A DNA stretch of 55,357 bases. Origin: Fusobacteriia bacterium 4572_74 (GTDB taxonomy: Bacteria; Fusobacteriota; Fusobacteriia; Fusobacteriales; Fusobacteriaceae). The stretch is from the NCBI GenBank assembly GCA_002084825.1, contig NBMF01000006.1, positions 1 through 55,357 on the forward strand, read 5' to 3'. The translations under genes and the position numbers were made by a program. The notes under the pieces were generated by a model. The model ran no database searches, was not told where the DNA came from, and saw only the letters and a program-made list of their open reading frames with translations. The first letter of the stretch is position 1; every line of letters begins with the position of its first letter. Positions 10,174-21,425 of this stretch are shown in pieces.

Positions 10174-12543
10174 ATGTATGCACAAGAAAATAATAGTCAA
10201 TTAATTAATGTAGAACACATCTTGCCAGAAAATTTAACAATTTTACCAATGCTAACAAGACCAATATTTCCAAACATTATGATCCCTATAACTTTTTCAG
10301 GGGAAGTTTTTTTAAAAACTATCAAAATGGTTGAGGAAACAGAAAATAAATTATTAGGTTTAGTTTTTGTAAAGGAATTAAATCAATTTGATATTTTTAA
10401 ATCAGAGCTATATGAAGTTGGAACAATAGTAAAAATTCATAAGATAACACCTCTTTCAGCCAATACAATTCAAATAATAGTTCAAGGATTGAATAGGTTT
10501 GAACTTTTAAAAGTGGTAAAAAAAGAGCCGAATATCATTTGGAATGTGAAATATGACAAAGGTGAGGAAGGACCTCCAAATGATGAAATACGTGCTTATA
10601 TGCTAGCCATTATGTCATCTTTAAAGGAAATTTTTAAGGTTAATCCTATCCTTCAGGAAGAATTGAAATTACTGATGACACAGGTAAATTATGAAAAGCC
10701 AGGTGTACTTATGGATCTTATCACATCTATGTTAAAAATTGAGAATAAAAATCTACAAGAAGTTTTAGAAGAGTGGGATCTAGCTAAGAGAAGTAGATTA
10801 CTATTAACTATGTTGAAAAAGGAACTAGAAATATCACATCTTCAACAAAAACTCCAAAAACAAATTGAAGAAAAAGTAAGTAAACAACAAAAAGAATATT
10901 TTTTAAGAGAACAATTAAAATTGATCAAAAAAGAATTAGGAATAGAACAAGATGATAAAGAAAGCGAAGTCGAAAAAATACTACAAATACTAGAAGGGAA
11001 AACTCTAAGTGAGGAAGCGTTAAAGACCGTAGAGGAACAAATAGAAAAGTTAAAATTATTGGACAGTCATTCTCCAGAACACAATGTCGTAAGATCCTAT
11101 CTTTTAGCCATAGCAGAATTACCGTGGGGGGTCTATTCAAAAGATAGCTTGGATATAAATAAATCAAGAAAAAAACTGGATGAAGATCACTATGGATTAC
11201 AGGATGTTAAAAACAGTATATTAGAATTTATTAGTACCATTATGAAAACTGGGACTGTAAGTGGAGCAATCCTTTGTTTAGTAGGACCTCCAGGGGTAGG
11301 GAAAACTTCCATTGGAAAATCAATCGCAAATGCATTAAACCGTGAATTTTTTAGATTTTCTGTAGGTGGGATGAAGGATGAAGCAGAGATTAAAGGTCAT
11401 AGAAGAACTTATATTGGTGCTATGCCAGGGAAGATATTACAGGCTATAAAGAAAGTCGGAACGTCAAATCCAATAATAATGTTAGATGAAATAGATAAAA
11501 TAGGAAATAGTTATCAAGGGGATCCAGCATCGGCTCTCTTAGAGGTATTAGATCCAGAACAAAATGTTGAATTTCTAGATCATTATTTGGATGTAAGATT
11601 TGATCTTTCTAAAATTTTATTTATAACTACAGCCAATCAGTTAGATACTATTCCTAGACCACTTTTGGACAGGATGGAAGTAATTCAACTGCCTGGATAT
11701 ATATTAGAAGAAAAAGAAGAGATAGCAAAAAAATATTTAATTCCACATCAAATGAAACAACATGGATTAACAAAAAAAGAGATATCAATAACAGCTTCAA
11801 CACTGAGAGAAATTATTGATAAATATGCTAGAGAAGCTGGAGTAAGGGGACTAGAAAAGAATATTAAAAAGATTATGAGAAAAGCTACACTGAAGATAGC
11901 CGAAGGGGAAGATAAAAAAATAAATGTAAATAAAAAAAATATGGAAGAATTTTTAGGTAAACCAATCTTTACTACTGAAGAACTATATAATAAAAACATT
12001 CCTGGAGTTACACTAGGGTTAGCTTGGACATCTATGGGTGGAGTTACCTTATATATAGAGGCAAGAATTATTGGTCATCAAGGTGGATTTAAACAAACAG
12101 GTCAATTAGGAGATGTAATGAAAGAATCTTCAATTATTGCTTATTCATACGTTAAATCTTTAATGTGTAAAGAAGATTGTGATAAAGATAAAAAAGACTT
12201 CTTTGATAAACATAGTATCCATCTTCATGTACCTGAAGGTGCTACACCGAAAGATGGACCATCTGCCGGTGTAACTATGGCACTTGCACTATATTCACTT
12301 GCTAAAAATAAACCAATTAAAAACAATATAGCTATGACTGGTGAAATTACTTTAACTGGAAAAATATTACCTATTGGAGGAGTAAGAGAAAAAACAATAG
12401 CTGCAAGAAGAGTAGGAATAGATACGTTATTAATTCCTAAAGATAATAAAAATGATTTTGAAAGACTGCCTGATTATATAAAAAAAGGAATTACAGTGCA
12501 TTATGCTGATTATTTTGAAGATATTTTAAAAATAGTATTTTAA
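10174..12543 (+). CDS. lon: ATP-dependent protease Lon
   Basis: GPPGVGKTSIGKSIA Walker A, DEIDK, PKDGPSAGVTMA catalytic Ser; start moved to ATG after AAGGAGG. Confidence 0.96.
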   Translation: MYAQENNSQLINVEHILPENLTILPMLTRPIFPNIMIPITFSGEVFLKTIKMVEETENKLLGLVFVKELNQFDIFKSELYEVGTIVKIHKITPLSANTIQIIVQGLNRFELLKVVKKEPNIIWNVKYDKGEEGPPNDEIRAYMLAIMSSLKEIFKVNPILQEELKLLMTQVNYEKPGVLMDLITSMLKIENKNLQEVLEEWDLAKRSRLLLTMLKKELEISHLQQKLQKQIEEKVSKQQKEYFLREQLKLIKKELGIEQDDKESEVEKILQILEGKTLSEEALKTVEEQIEKLKLLDSHSPEHNVVRSYLLAIAELPWGVYSKDSLDINKSRKKLDEDHYGLQDVKNSILEFISTIMKTGTVSGAILCLVGPPGVGKTSIGKSIANALNREFFRFSVGGMKDEAEIKGHRRTYIGAMPGKILQAIKKVGTSNPIIMLDEIDKIGNSYQGDPASALLEVLDPEQNVEFLDHYLDVRFDLSKILFITTANQLDTIPRPLLDRMEVIQLPGYILEEKEEIAKKYLIPHQMKQHGLTKKEISITASTLREIIDKYAREAGVRGLEKNIKKIMRKATLKIAEGEDKKINVNKKNMEEFLGKPIFTTEELYNKNIPGVTLGLAWTSMGGVTLYIEARIIGHQGGFKQTGQLGDVMKESSIIAYSYVKSLMCKEDCDKDKKDFFDKHSIHLHVPEGATPKDGPSAGVTMALALYSLAKNKPIKNNIAMTGEITLTGKILPIGGVREKTIAARRVGIDTLLIPKDNKNDFERLPDYIKKGITVHYADYFEDILKIVF

Positions 12544-12684
12544 AATATTAATGTAATGAAATTAGTATTGATTTTTTCTTTAGCTCACATACAAGTCCGA
12601 TAATTATAGATTATAAAATATTATTATTATTTATAAAAAAATATGATATAATAATATCATTATATAATAAGTGGAGGTTAAATA

Positions 12685-12981
12685 ATGATATTAATTGAAG
12701 AAAAATTAAGAAAATATATGACTAAAAAAAATCTTAATGTTATAAAAGTTTCTGTTGAAATTGCTCAAGGTGGCTGATGTGCTGGAATGCAAACGCTTCA
12801 GGTTGAAGCAATAAAAGAGATGGAAAATCAAAATGGATTTACAAAATATGACATAGATGGTTTGGATGTATATATCTATGATGGTTTGGAATTGACAGAT
12901 GAAGTAGAGATAAGATATTTATATTCAATACCTATGATAGGAACAGTTCTGACTGCTCGTGGAATAAGAATAAAAGATTAA
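12685..12981 (+). CDS. HesB-like / CC-Se motif family selenoprotein (98 aa, Sec at TGA 12775-12777)
   Basis: Continuous frame MILIEEKLRKYMTKKNLNVIKVSVEIAQGG[U]CAGMQTLQVEAIKEME...; RBS GTGGAGG; SECIS-like hairpin downstream of TGA. Confidence 0.85.
12795..12809 (+). promoter_or_regulatory. Candidate bacterial SECIS apical stem-loop
   Basis: GCTTCA-GGT-TGAAGC, 6-bp perfect stem with a G at loop start, 17 nt after the TGA. Confidence 0.65.
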
Positions 12982-12987
12982 AAAATG

Positions 12988-13020
12988 AGGCTGGCCCAAA
13001 AGGGTCAAGCCTTTTTTTTA
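12988..13020 (+). terminator. Intrinsic terminator
   Basis: AGGCTGGCCC-AAAA-GGGTCAAGCCT then T-run. Confidence 0.75.
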
Positions 13021-13207
13021 TTACTTGTATTATACAATGAAAAAGAATAGAAGAATAGTTACTTTAAAAAGAAGGATTACAGGATAATAAAAGTAAAATA
13101 AATGTATAATCTGTAGCTCTCTATGACGGCGGATGAGCTTGTTCGTTACATACAATTAATTGTTTAATGTTTTTTTATTATCATTTCAATATGAGGAGGA
13201 ATAAAAA

Positions 13208-14416
13208 ATGAATAAATACAATAAAATTAAAATCTTCGTGGGTATTACCAGAAGTGTATTTATATTAGGATTAGTTAGTTTATTTACTGATTTTTCAAGC
13301 CAGATGATCTTTCCGTTAATTCCTTTATTCTTAACTACTGTTTTGGGTGCTGGCGCTTATGTGGTTGGTATCGTTGAAGGTGCAGCAGAAACAACTGCTT
13401 CTTTATTACAAGTTATATCCGGCTATTGGTCTGATAAAATAAAAAAAAGGAAACCTTTTGTTTTGTTTGGCTATTCTCTGTCGGCTATAACAAAACCTTT
13501 ATTCGCCTTTGCCAATGTTTGGTCTTTTGTTCTTTTAGTCAGAATAATAGAAAGAATCGGTAAAGGACTCAGAAATGCTCCAAGGGATGCGATTGTGGCT
13601 GAATCTTGTGATGAGGGGATGAGGGGAAAGGCGTATGGGTTTCATCGAGCTATGGATGGGATTGGATCAGTTTTAGGAGCAATCCTTGCTTTTCTTCTTC
13701 TTCCAGTTTTAGGGTATAAAAATATCTTTCTATTTGCTTTTATACCAGGGGCAATTGCAGTGTTTATTATTTTATTTATCAAAGAAACGAATACTCCAAC
13801 AATAACAAAAGAAAAAGAAATTTCCTTTAAGCTAAGTTTTAAAGAATTGCCTTGGGATTTGAAATTTTTTATTGTCATTTCCTCAATATTTGCATTGGGA
13901 CATTTTGGATATGCCTTTCTCCTATTAAGGGCTAAGGATATAGGGATAGCTGATAATACGGTAATCCTTCTTTATGTCATTTTTTATGTTGTTTACACTA
14001 TTTGTGTAATACCTTCAGGAATATTGTCAGATAAAATTGGAAGAAAACCGGTTTTGATGATAGGTTATTTGATATTTGCAATAACTTCTTTTGGTTTAAT
14101 GTTTGCATTAAATATTTACAGTATTCTGTTATTATTTATAATCTATGGAATATTCTATGCCCTGATAGATGGTGTTCAAAGAGCATTTGTAGTGGATTTA
14201 GCACCAAAACATCTAAAAGCAACAGCATTAGGAACATATCACACAGCAATAGGTCTGGTAGCTCTTCCAGGTAAATTTATTGCTGGCTTGCTGTGGGATA
14301 AAATAAATCCAGAAACAACATTTTTGTATGGACTTATACTGACAATAATTTCAATGATTCTATTTATATTTTTAAAGGACAAAACAAATCATGAAAAAAT
14401 GGGGAGAAGATATTAA
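13208..14416 (+). CDS. MFS transporter
   Basis: 12-TM-like protein, GYWSDKIKKRKPFVLFGY and SDKIGRKPVLMIGY MFS loops. Confidence 0.88.
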   Translation: MNKYNKIKIFVGITRSVFILGLVSLFTDFSSQMIFPLIPLFLTTVLGAGAYVVGIVEGAAETTASLLQVISGYWSDKIKKRKPFVLFGYSLSAITKPLFAFANVWSFVLLVRIIERIGKGLRNAPRDAIVAESCDEGMRGKAYGFHRAMDGIGSVLGAILAFLLLPVLGYKNIFLFAFIPGAIAVFIILFIKETNTPTITKEKEISFKLSFKELPWDLKFFIVISSIFALGHFGYAFLLLRAKDIGIADNTVILLYVIFYVVYTICVIPSGILSDKIGRKPVLMIGYLIFAITSFGLMFALNIYSILLLFIIYGIFYALIDGVQRAFVVDLAPKHLKATALGTYHTAIGLVALPGKFIAGLLWDKINPETTFLYGLILTIISMILFIFLKDKTNHEKMGRRY

Positions 14417-14563
14417 ATTTAATTGTTGATAAATACCTGTAGTGTTATGTAAAAAAATGATAAAAAAACGCAAGTCGATGGATTAAGTCAAAATGTCTTT
14501 TAGGATATATATAAATAAATGTGAAACGGTAGTTTTATAATCCCAGTTCACCAAGGAGGAATT

Positions 14564-15385
14564 ATGGGAAAAAAATTAGAAAAAAAAGATATAGTCTTAA
14601 AAAAACGGGATCTGGAAGGATATAAAGGGGATTATGGGCATGTGATAGTAATAGGGGGAAGTCAGGGATTTACAGGAGCCCCTGTAATTACAGCTAATTC
14701 AGCAGTGAGGTCAGGAGCAGGTCTTGTAACTCTTTGCATAGAAGATAAGATAGAAAATGTGGTAGTGTCCAACCTTTTGGAAGCCATGAGCTGTGTTTTT
14801 TCAAATGAAACTAAAATAAAAGAATTATTAAAAAATGCTGCAGTAATAGCCTTAGGTCCAGGAATGGGAAAGAAAAAAACATTAGATATCTTAAAATATA
14901 CTTTAGATAATTCTACCTGTCCCTTGGTAATAGATGCAGATGGGATAAATGTATTACATGGAAATATGGAATTATTGAGAGGGAAAAAAGTGGTTTTAAC
15001 TCCTCATTTGGGAGAATTTTCAAGGCTCACAGGATTAGATATAGAAGAAATAAAAAAAGATAGATTAAACATAGTTAAAAAATTTGCTCAAAGTCATGAT
15101 GTGATTTTACTTTTAAAAGGACATAGAACTCTTATCACCGATGGGAGGGAGGTATATATAAATACAAGCGGAAATCCTGTCATGGCAAATGGAGGTATGG
15201 GTGATTCTCTTACAGGGATAATCGCTTCCTTAATAGCACAGGGATATGATGTATTAGAAGCTGCCTGTATAGGGACTTATATTCATGGTTTTATAGGGGA
15301 TGAATTATCTAAAGAAAGGTTTTGTATTACAGCAAGGGATATAATAGAACACCTTCCTATATATATGAAAAAATTCCAAAAATAA
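14564..15385 (+). CDS. nnrD: ADP-dependent NAD(P)H-hydrate dehydratase
   Basis: GDYGHVIVIGGSQGFTGAP, LTPHLGEFSRLTG, NPVMANGGMGDSLTG. Confidence 0.88.
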   Translation: MGKKLEKKDIVLKKRDLEGYKGDYGHVIVIGGSQGFTGAPVITANSAVRSGAGLVTLCIEDKIENVVVSNLLEAMSCVFSNETKIKELLKNAAVIALGPGMGKKKTLDILKYTLDNSTCPLVIDADGINVLHGNMELLRGKKVVLTPHLGEFSRLTGLDIEEIKKDRLNIVKKFAQSHDVILLLKGHRTLITDGREVYINTSGNPVMANGGMGDSLTGIIASLIAQGYDVLEAACIGTYIHGFIGDELSKERFCITARDIIEHLPIYMKKFQK

Positions 15386-15450
15386 GGGCTGTTAATTTAG
15401 TAAAAATGCTATTCTCACATTGTTTTTTTCACATATAAGTTTTTATATTT

Positions 15451-16887
15451 ATGTTTGTTTATTTAAAAAAATCAATAGATACAGATTATAAAAATTTAGA
15501 AATTATTAGATCAAAATCTGTATATCATTTGATAGACAATGAGTTTAAAGGAATGTATAAAAATTTAGAAAAAACGAATATTGATTGGAGTAAGTGGGAT
15601 GATACATATGAATTTATAGGAGGAGATGATAACACAAGAAAAACATTTATAAAGAGTAATTTAAATTTGGGAATATTGTCTGATTTAAATTTAGATTTTA
15701 TTATTTTTGTAGATGGTTCTGGAAAAATTTTATACAAGCAAGGTTATGATAATTTTAATAATAATAAAATTCCTGTTAAAGAAATTAAGATGATAACAAA
15801 AAAAACATCTAATTATGTAGAGAAAACAGGGATGCTGATTGGAGATAATAATAAAGTCTTTATTTTTTCTAATTTAAAAATAACTGATAGCAAAAATGTA
15901 AAAAAATCAAATGGTAATTTAATAATGGGTTATTTTTTAAATAAAAATAGGGTCGCATCTATTGAAAAAAAATTAGGAATTCAACTTAATATGGCAAGTA
16001 TTTCTAATAGATTAGAAATCCCATATGAAGTTAAGGTGGGTAAGGATAAAATATATAATAAGATATATATTTCAACTCTCTCAGGGAGAAGTGTTGCTTT
16101 TAATAATCAAAGGAATGCTGATATATTGATCCTGGGGAAGAAAAATGTAAAAAAATATGTAGTTATGTTATTTATTAATTTTATAATTTTAGTGTTTGCT
16201 ATTTATATCTTTATGGAGCATTTTATAGTAAAAAGATTAAGAAAAATGGATTATTCAGTAAGGGAAATCATAGAATGTCAGGATTTAAGAAAACGTCTTA
16301 AAGTTAAAGGTAGAGATGAAATTGATAATTTAGGAAAAAATATAAATAATTTATTGGAAGGTCTTGAGATTACGAAGGAAAGATTATATAGCTTGGCTAC
16401 TTATGATGTGATGACTGGAATTTTAAACAGATATGCAGGATTGGAAAAATTGGAGGGGAATTTTAAACGGGCTAAAAATAATAATGAAGTTTTTACAATA
16501 GCTTTTGTAGATATAAATGATTTGAAATATGTAAATGATAGATACTCCCATGAAGAGGGAGACAAATTGATTAAGAACATTGTTGAAATTATAAAAAAAC
16601 ATTTAGAGTTAGAAGATATTTTTTTAAGATTTGGAGGAGATGAATTTATTTTAGGATTTAATAGATTAAACTTATTAGAGATACGTCTATTATTTAATGA
16701 AATTGAAGAAAATTTGGAAAGTTACAATAATAAATCCAAAAAAGAATACACACACAGTATTAGTGTAGGGATAGTAGAATGCCGAGAAAATAAAACTTTA
16801 GATGAATTTATCAATATAGCCGATATCAATATGTATGAAAATAAAAAATATAAAAAGAAATTTCCTGAAAGAAAATATGTAAGATAA
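15451..16887 (+). CDS. Diguanylate cyclase with CHASE4-like sensor and HAMP-like linker
   Basis: IDWSKWDDTYEFI (CHASE4-like), RFGGDEFILGF (GGDEF). Confidence 0.85.
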   Translation: MFVYLKKSIDTDYKNLEIIRSKSVYHLIDNEFKGMYKNLEKTNIDWSKWDDTYEFIGGDDNTRKTFIKSNLNLGILSDLNLDFIIFVDGSGKILYKQGYDNFNNNKIPVKEIKMITKKTSNYVEKTGMLIGDNNKVFIFSNLKITDSKNVKKSNGNLIMGYFLNKNRVASIEKKLGIQLNMASISNRLEIPYEVKVGKDKIYNKIYISTLSGRSVAFNNQRNADILILGKKNVKKYVVMLFINFIILVFAIYIFMEHFIVKRLRKMDYSVREIIECQDLRKRLKVKGRDEIDNLGKNINNLLEGLEITKERLYSLATYDVMTGILNRYAGLEKLEGNFKRAKNNNEVFTIAFVDINDLKYVNDRYSHEEGDKLIKNIVEIIKKHLELEDIFLRFGGDEFILGFNRLNLLEIRLLFNEIEENLESYNNKSKKEYTHSISVGIVECRENKTLDEFINIADINMYENKKYKKKFPERKYVR

Positions 16888-16888
16888 A

Positions 16889-16931
16889 TTAAAAAAAGAG
16901 GCTTAATCCTTTTGGGGTTAACCTCTTTTTT
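16889..16931. terminator. Bidirectional terminator between convergent genes
   Basis: AAAAAGAGG...CCTCTTTTTT hairpin. Confidence 0.7.
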
Positions 16932-16942
16932 ATGGAAATAAA

Positions 16943-17965
16943 TTATTTTTCACAGTAAAAACATACTTTTTTTCCTTTAAAATCTATCCATTTCCCTCCT
17001 AAATTTTCTACTTTTGATATACATTTAGGATTTTTACAAATTTTATCTATCCCGTCATATGCAGGTTTAATATGATTTTTTATGAGTAAACTCATGATAG
17101 CCTGTCTGACAAAAACACCATTTTTAGCCTGGGAAAAATAAATTGCATTAGGAGTGGAATCTAAATTTGTATGGATCTCTCCTACCCTAGGCAGAGGATG
17201 AAGAATTTTTAAATCAGGTTTAGATATTTTTAATATTTCTTTATCTATTTGATATTTCCCAGCACATTTTTTAAAATCTTCGGGGTCATCAAATCTTTCC
17301 TCTTGTATCCTGGTCATATATATAATGTCTACATCTTTCATAATAGCTTCATAATCTTCTAAAACTTCATATTTTAAAGAGAGAGAGTCTAAAATATATG
17401 ATGGAATCTGCATCTCAGGAGGGGCTATAAAATAAATTTTATTTCCACTAAATTTATCTAATGCCTTAGCCAATGAATGAACAGTTCTTCCATATTTGAG
17501 ATCTCCTACAAATGCGACCTTTAAATTATCTAGTCTCCCTTTTTCTTTCTGTATAGTATAGAGATCTAGTAAAGTCTGGGTAGGGTGTTGGTTAGCTCCA
17601 TCCCCTGCATTTATTACAGGAATATTTAAAATTTCACTAGCTCTTTTGGCTGTTCCCTCATAGGGACTTCTGATTGCCATGATATCAGTATAGAGGCCCA
17701 TCATAGTGAGGGTATCAGATATTGTTTCCCCTTTTTTTAGGGAGTTATTCCCTCCTCCATCTAATTCTATTACCTTCCCTCCTAATCTATACATAGCACT
17801 TATAAAAGATAACTTAGTTCGGGTAGATGGTTCGAAAAATACAGTAGATAAAATTTTATTTTTTAATTCATAAGGTTTAGGATTTTTTTCCAATTCTTTT
17901 GCTTTATCTAAGATATTTAAGATATCTTTTACCGTTAAATTATTTAATGATAGTATTTCTTTCAC
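16943..17965 (-). CDS. pyrB: Aspartate carbamoyltransferase with C-terminal PyrI-like zinc-binding domain
   Basis: FFEPSTRTKLSF, HPTQTLLDLYTI, HPLPRV; C-terminal CKNPKC...CFYCEK. Confidence 0.93.
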   Translation of the reverse strand: MKEILSLNNLTVKDILNILDKAKELEKNPKPYELKNKILSTVFFEPSTRTKLSFISAMYRLGGKVIELDGGGNNSLKKGETISDTLTMMGLYTDIMAIRSPYEGTAKRASEILNIPVINAGDGANQHPTQTLLDLYTIQKEKGRLDNLKVAFVGDLKYGRTVHSLAKALDKFSGNKIYFIAPPEMQIPSYILDSLSLKYEVLEDYEAIMKDVDIIYMTRIQEERFDDPEDFKKCAGKYQIDKEILKISKPDLKILHPLPRVGEIHTNLDSTPNAIYFSQAKNGVFVRQAIMSLLIKNHIKPAYDGIDKICKNPKCISKVENLGGKWIDFKGKKVCFYCEK

Positions 17966-17982
17966 TTATTTACCTCCTATAA

Positions 17983-18100
17983 CCCCCTCCGGTTCTGACG
18001 AACACCCTCTCCCTCTAAAGGAGAGGGAATTTTCACTTAAAATTTCTACTATAGGTTTCCACCTGTGAGGGGAAACACTAAAAAAGGAAGAGGGTAAGGA
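17983..18100. repeat. Candidate palindromic intergenic element (MITE/REP-like)
   Basis: Locally GC-rich stretch with CCCTCTCC...GGAGAGGG and GTTTCC...GGAAAC inverted repeats and related ends. Confidence 0.4.
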
Positions 18101-18104
18101 GTGG

Positions 18105-21100
18105 CTAAATCTTGCTGATATCAAAGATATCTAAGTCTCTAGTATTTACATCTTTTTCCATGATATTTAATACTGCATTTAGTGTATCTAATGAAGTTAA
18201 TACTTCTACACCATATTCTATAGCTGTTCTTCTTATCTTAAATCCGTCTCTTTGAGCATCATTTGCTTTTGTAGGAGTATTGATGAGTAGATCTATTTGC
18301 TGAGTTTTTAGTCTATCGATTATATTAGGAGATGCTTCGTTGATCTTATTGACAATTTCACATGGAACACCATTATTATTTAGATATTCAGCAGTTCCGC
18401 CAGTACCAATCATTGTACATCCTTGATTTATAAGTCTTTTAGCTAGGCTTAAGAATTCATCTTTATCGCTTCCTTTAATAGTAGCTAAAACTCTCTTATT
18501 TTTAATCTCATGTATTCTGTACCCTCCTACAAGTCCCTTGTAGATAGCTTCGTCCATATTATTTCCTATTCCCAGGACTTCCCCCGTGGATTTCATTTCA
18601 GGACCCAATGATACTTCTACACCACCAAGTTTTTCTGTAGAGAATACTGGTACTTTTACTGCTACTATATTTGGTTTCTTGTATATCCCCACACCATATG
18701 GCAAATTAGATAATTTTTGTCCCATCATTACTTTTGTTGCTAGTTCGATCATTGGAACTCCAGCTACCTTGGAGATATAAGGAACGGTTCTAGATGATCT
18801 TGGATTTACTTCTATGATATATAATTCATTTTCATAGGCTATAAATTGTATATTCATCATTCCTATTATATTTAATTCTTTAGCTAACTTTTTAGTGATC
18901 TCTAATATCTCTTCTTCCGTTCCTTCATATAAATTTTGTTGTGGATAAACTGTGATTGAATCACCAGAATGTATTCCCGCTCTCTCAAGATGCTCCATGA
19001 TCCCAGGAATAAGAACATTTTCACCGTCACAGATTGCATCTATTTCGATTTCTACACCATTCAAATATTTATCTACCAATACTGGATTTTTAGGGTCTCT
19101 AATGAAAGAAGCTTCTAAATATCCTTTTAAGTTTTCTTCTAAATAGCAGATCTCCATCCCCTGTCCTCCTAATACATATGAAGGTCTTACTAATACGGGA
19201 TATTTTACTTTTTCAGCCTCTGCTACACCATCTTCAGTATTCCAAACAGCTCTTCCCTTCGGTCTTTTTATATCTAATTTTTCTAGAATAGCTTCAAATC
19301 TTTCTCTGTCTTCAGCAGCATCTATCATGTCGGCAGAAGTACCGATGATATTAATTCCTAAGTCTGCTAAATCATTGGCTAATTTTATAGCAGTCTGCCC
19401 GCCGAATTGCAGGATAACTCCCTCTGGGTTTTCTTTTTCAATAATATTCATTACGTCTTCTAGCACTAATGGTTCAAAGTATAATTTATCAGCAGTTGAG
19501 AAATCTGTGGACACAGTCTCAGGGTTGTTGTTTATGATAATAGTCTCTATATCTAAACTTTGCAGTGCTTTTACTGTATGTACTGTACAGTAGTCAAATT
19601 CAATTCCTTGTCCGATTCTAATAGGCCCAGATCCAATTACTATAACTTTTCTTCTGCCTGATATTTCAACTTCATCATATAGGTCATAGGTTGAGTAGTA
19701 GTAAGATGAAGAAGCTTCAAATTCTCCAGCACAGGTATCGACCATCTTATATACAGGTATAATGTTTAATTCTTTTCTTTTAGCAATTATATCATCTTCG
19801 TTTAAGCTCATAAATTCTGCCATAGCCCTATCTGAAAATCCTTTTTTCTTCCAATTTCTAAGGTTTTTAGGAGTAAGGTCAGATAATTTTGTTTTCTTTA
19901 AAATTTCCTCCTGTCTTACTATCCATTGGAGTTTTTCCATGAAGAATGGATCCATTCCAGTAATTTTTTGTAACATAGTCTTAGTATATCCACGTCTTAA
20001 CATTTCAGCTAAATCAAATATTCGTTCATCATCCGGGCTTACTACTCTCTTTTTTAGTTCCTTCATAGACCTTATTTTAGATGCTTTATGCTCCAAGCTG
20101 TATTGTCCTATTTCCAGTGATCTAATACCTTTTAAAAATGCAGCCTCAAAGTTATTCCCAATAGCCATAATCTCCCCAGTAGCCATCATTTTGGTACCTA
20201 ATTTTCTATCAGCTTTTTCAAACTTATCAAATGACCATTTTGGAATTTTTACTACTATATAGTCCAGTGCCGGTTCAAAACAAGCATATGTTTTTCCTGT
20301 TACCTCATTTTTAACTTCATCCAAAGTGTACCCCAACGATAATTTTGCTGCAACTCTTGCAATTGGATAACCAGTAGCTTTAGAAGCTAGTGCTGATGAT
20401 CTAGATACTCTAGGATTAATTTCTATAATTGCATATTCAAATGAATTAGGATTGAGAGCAAACTGTACATTACACCCTCCTACAATTCCAATTTCATCTA
20501 TGATATTAAGTGCAGATGTTCTCAACATTTGGTATTCTTTATCAGATAATGTTTGAGATGGTGCTACTACGATACTATCTCCCGTATGGATTCCAACTGG
20601 ATCAATATTTTCCATATTACAGACCGTAATTCTATTACCATTAATATCTCTCATTACTTCATATTCTACTTCTTTCCATCCAAGGATCGATTTTTCAACT
20701 AATACTTGTCCTACACGAGATAATACCAATCCCTTCAATAAGATATCTTCCAACTCTTGAGGGTTAGCTGCCATTCCTCCTCCAGTACCACCCAGTGTAT
20801 ATGCAGGTCTTACAATCAACGGGTATCCTATTTTTGCAGCGAATTCTAATCCATTTTCCAGGTTCTCAACTATCATACTCTCTATAGTGGGTTCCCCTAT
20901 CTTATTCATTGCATCTCTAAATAGGTCCCTGTCCTCTCCCCTTTTTATAGAATCAATAGTTGTTCCTAATACCTTGATATTTTGTTCAGTTAATATTCCA
21001 CTATCATCTAATTCTACTGCCATGTTAAGAGCAGTTTGTCCACCCATCCCCACCAAAATTGAATCAGGTTTTTCTTTCATAATTACCTTAGTTACAAACT

Positions 21101-21311
21101 CCAATGTGATGGGTTCAATATATATTCTATCAGCTACACTTTTATCAGTCATTATCGTTGCAGGGTTAGAGTTTATTAATACTACTTCTATTCCCTCTTC
21201 CTTCAATGCCTCACAAGCTTGAGTTCCAGAATAATCAAATTCAGCAGCCTGTCCTATTACAATTGGTCCCGATCCTATTACAAGGGTTTTCTTTATATTT
21301 TTATCTAACAT
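18105..21311 (-). CDS. carB: Carbamoyl-phosphate synthase large subunit
   Basis: 1068 aa, duplicated ATP-grasp: [23 protein letters not shown] and [21 protein letters not shown]. Confidence 0.97.
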   Translation of the reverse strand: MLDKNIKKTLVIGSGPIVIGQAAEFDYSGTQACEALKEEGIEVVLINSNPATIMTDKSVADRIYIEPITLEFVTKVIMKEKPDSILVGMGGQTALNMAVELDDSGILTEQNIKVLGTTIDSIKRGEDRDLFRDAMNKIGEPTIESMIVENLENGLEFAAKIGYPLIVRPAYTLGGTGGGMAANPQELEDILLKGLVLSRVGQVLVEKSILGWKEVEYEVMRDINGNRITVCNMENIDPVGIHTGDSIVVAPSQTLSDKEYQMLRTSALNIIDEIGIVGGCNVQFALNPNSFEYAIIEINPRVSRSSALASKATGYPIARVAAKLSLGYTLDEVKNEVTGKTYACFEPALDYIVVKIPKWSFDKFEKADRKLGTKMMATGEIMAIGNNFEAAFLKGIRSLEIGQYSLEHKASKIRSMKELKKRVVSPDDERIFDLAEMLRRGYTKTMLQKITGMDPFFMEKLQWIVRQEEILKKTKLSDLTPKNLRNWKKKGFSDRAMAEFMSLNEDDIIAKRKELNIIPVYKMVDTCAGEFEASSSYYYSTYDLYDEVEISGRRKVIVIGSGPIRIGQGIEFDYCTVHTVKALQSLDIETIIINNNPETVSTDFSTADKLYFEPLVLEDVMNIIEKENPEGVILQFGGQTAIKLANDLADLGINIIGTSADMIDAAEDRERFEAILEKLDIKRPKGRAVWNTEDGVAEAEKVKYPVLVRPSYVLGGQGMEICYLEENLKGYLEASFIRDPKNPVLVDKYLNGVEIEIDAICDGENVLIPGIMEHLERAGIHSGDSITVYPQQNLYEGTEEEILEITKKLAKELNIIGMMNIQFIAYENELYIIEVNPRSSRTVPYISKVAGVPMIELATKVMMGQKLSNLPYGVGIYKKPNIVAVKVPVFSTEKLGGVEVSLGPEMKSTGEVLGIGNNMDEAIYKGLVGGYRIHEIKNKRVLATIKGSDKDEFLSLAKRLINQGCTMIGTGGTAEYLNNNGVPCEIVNKINEASPNIIDRLKTQQIDLLINTPTKANDAQRDGFKIRRTAIEYGVEVLTSLDTLNAVLNIMEKDVNTRDLDIFDISKI

Positions 21312-21425
21312 TCTATTACCTCACTTTAAAAAAATTTACCAAAGAGATGACTCTTCTTTTTTATGGTTTCCCTTGGTTAAAGAAACCAACGAAGAATATT
21401 AAATTATCGTTTCCCGATTCACGAG

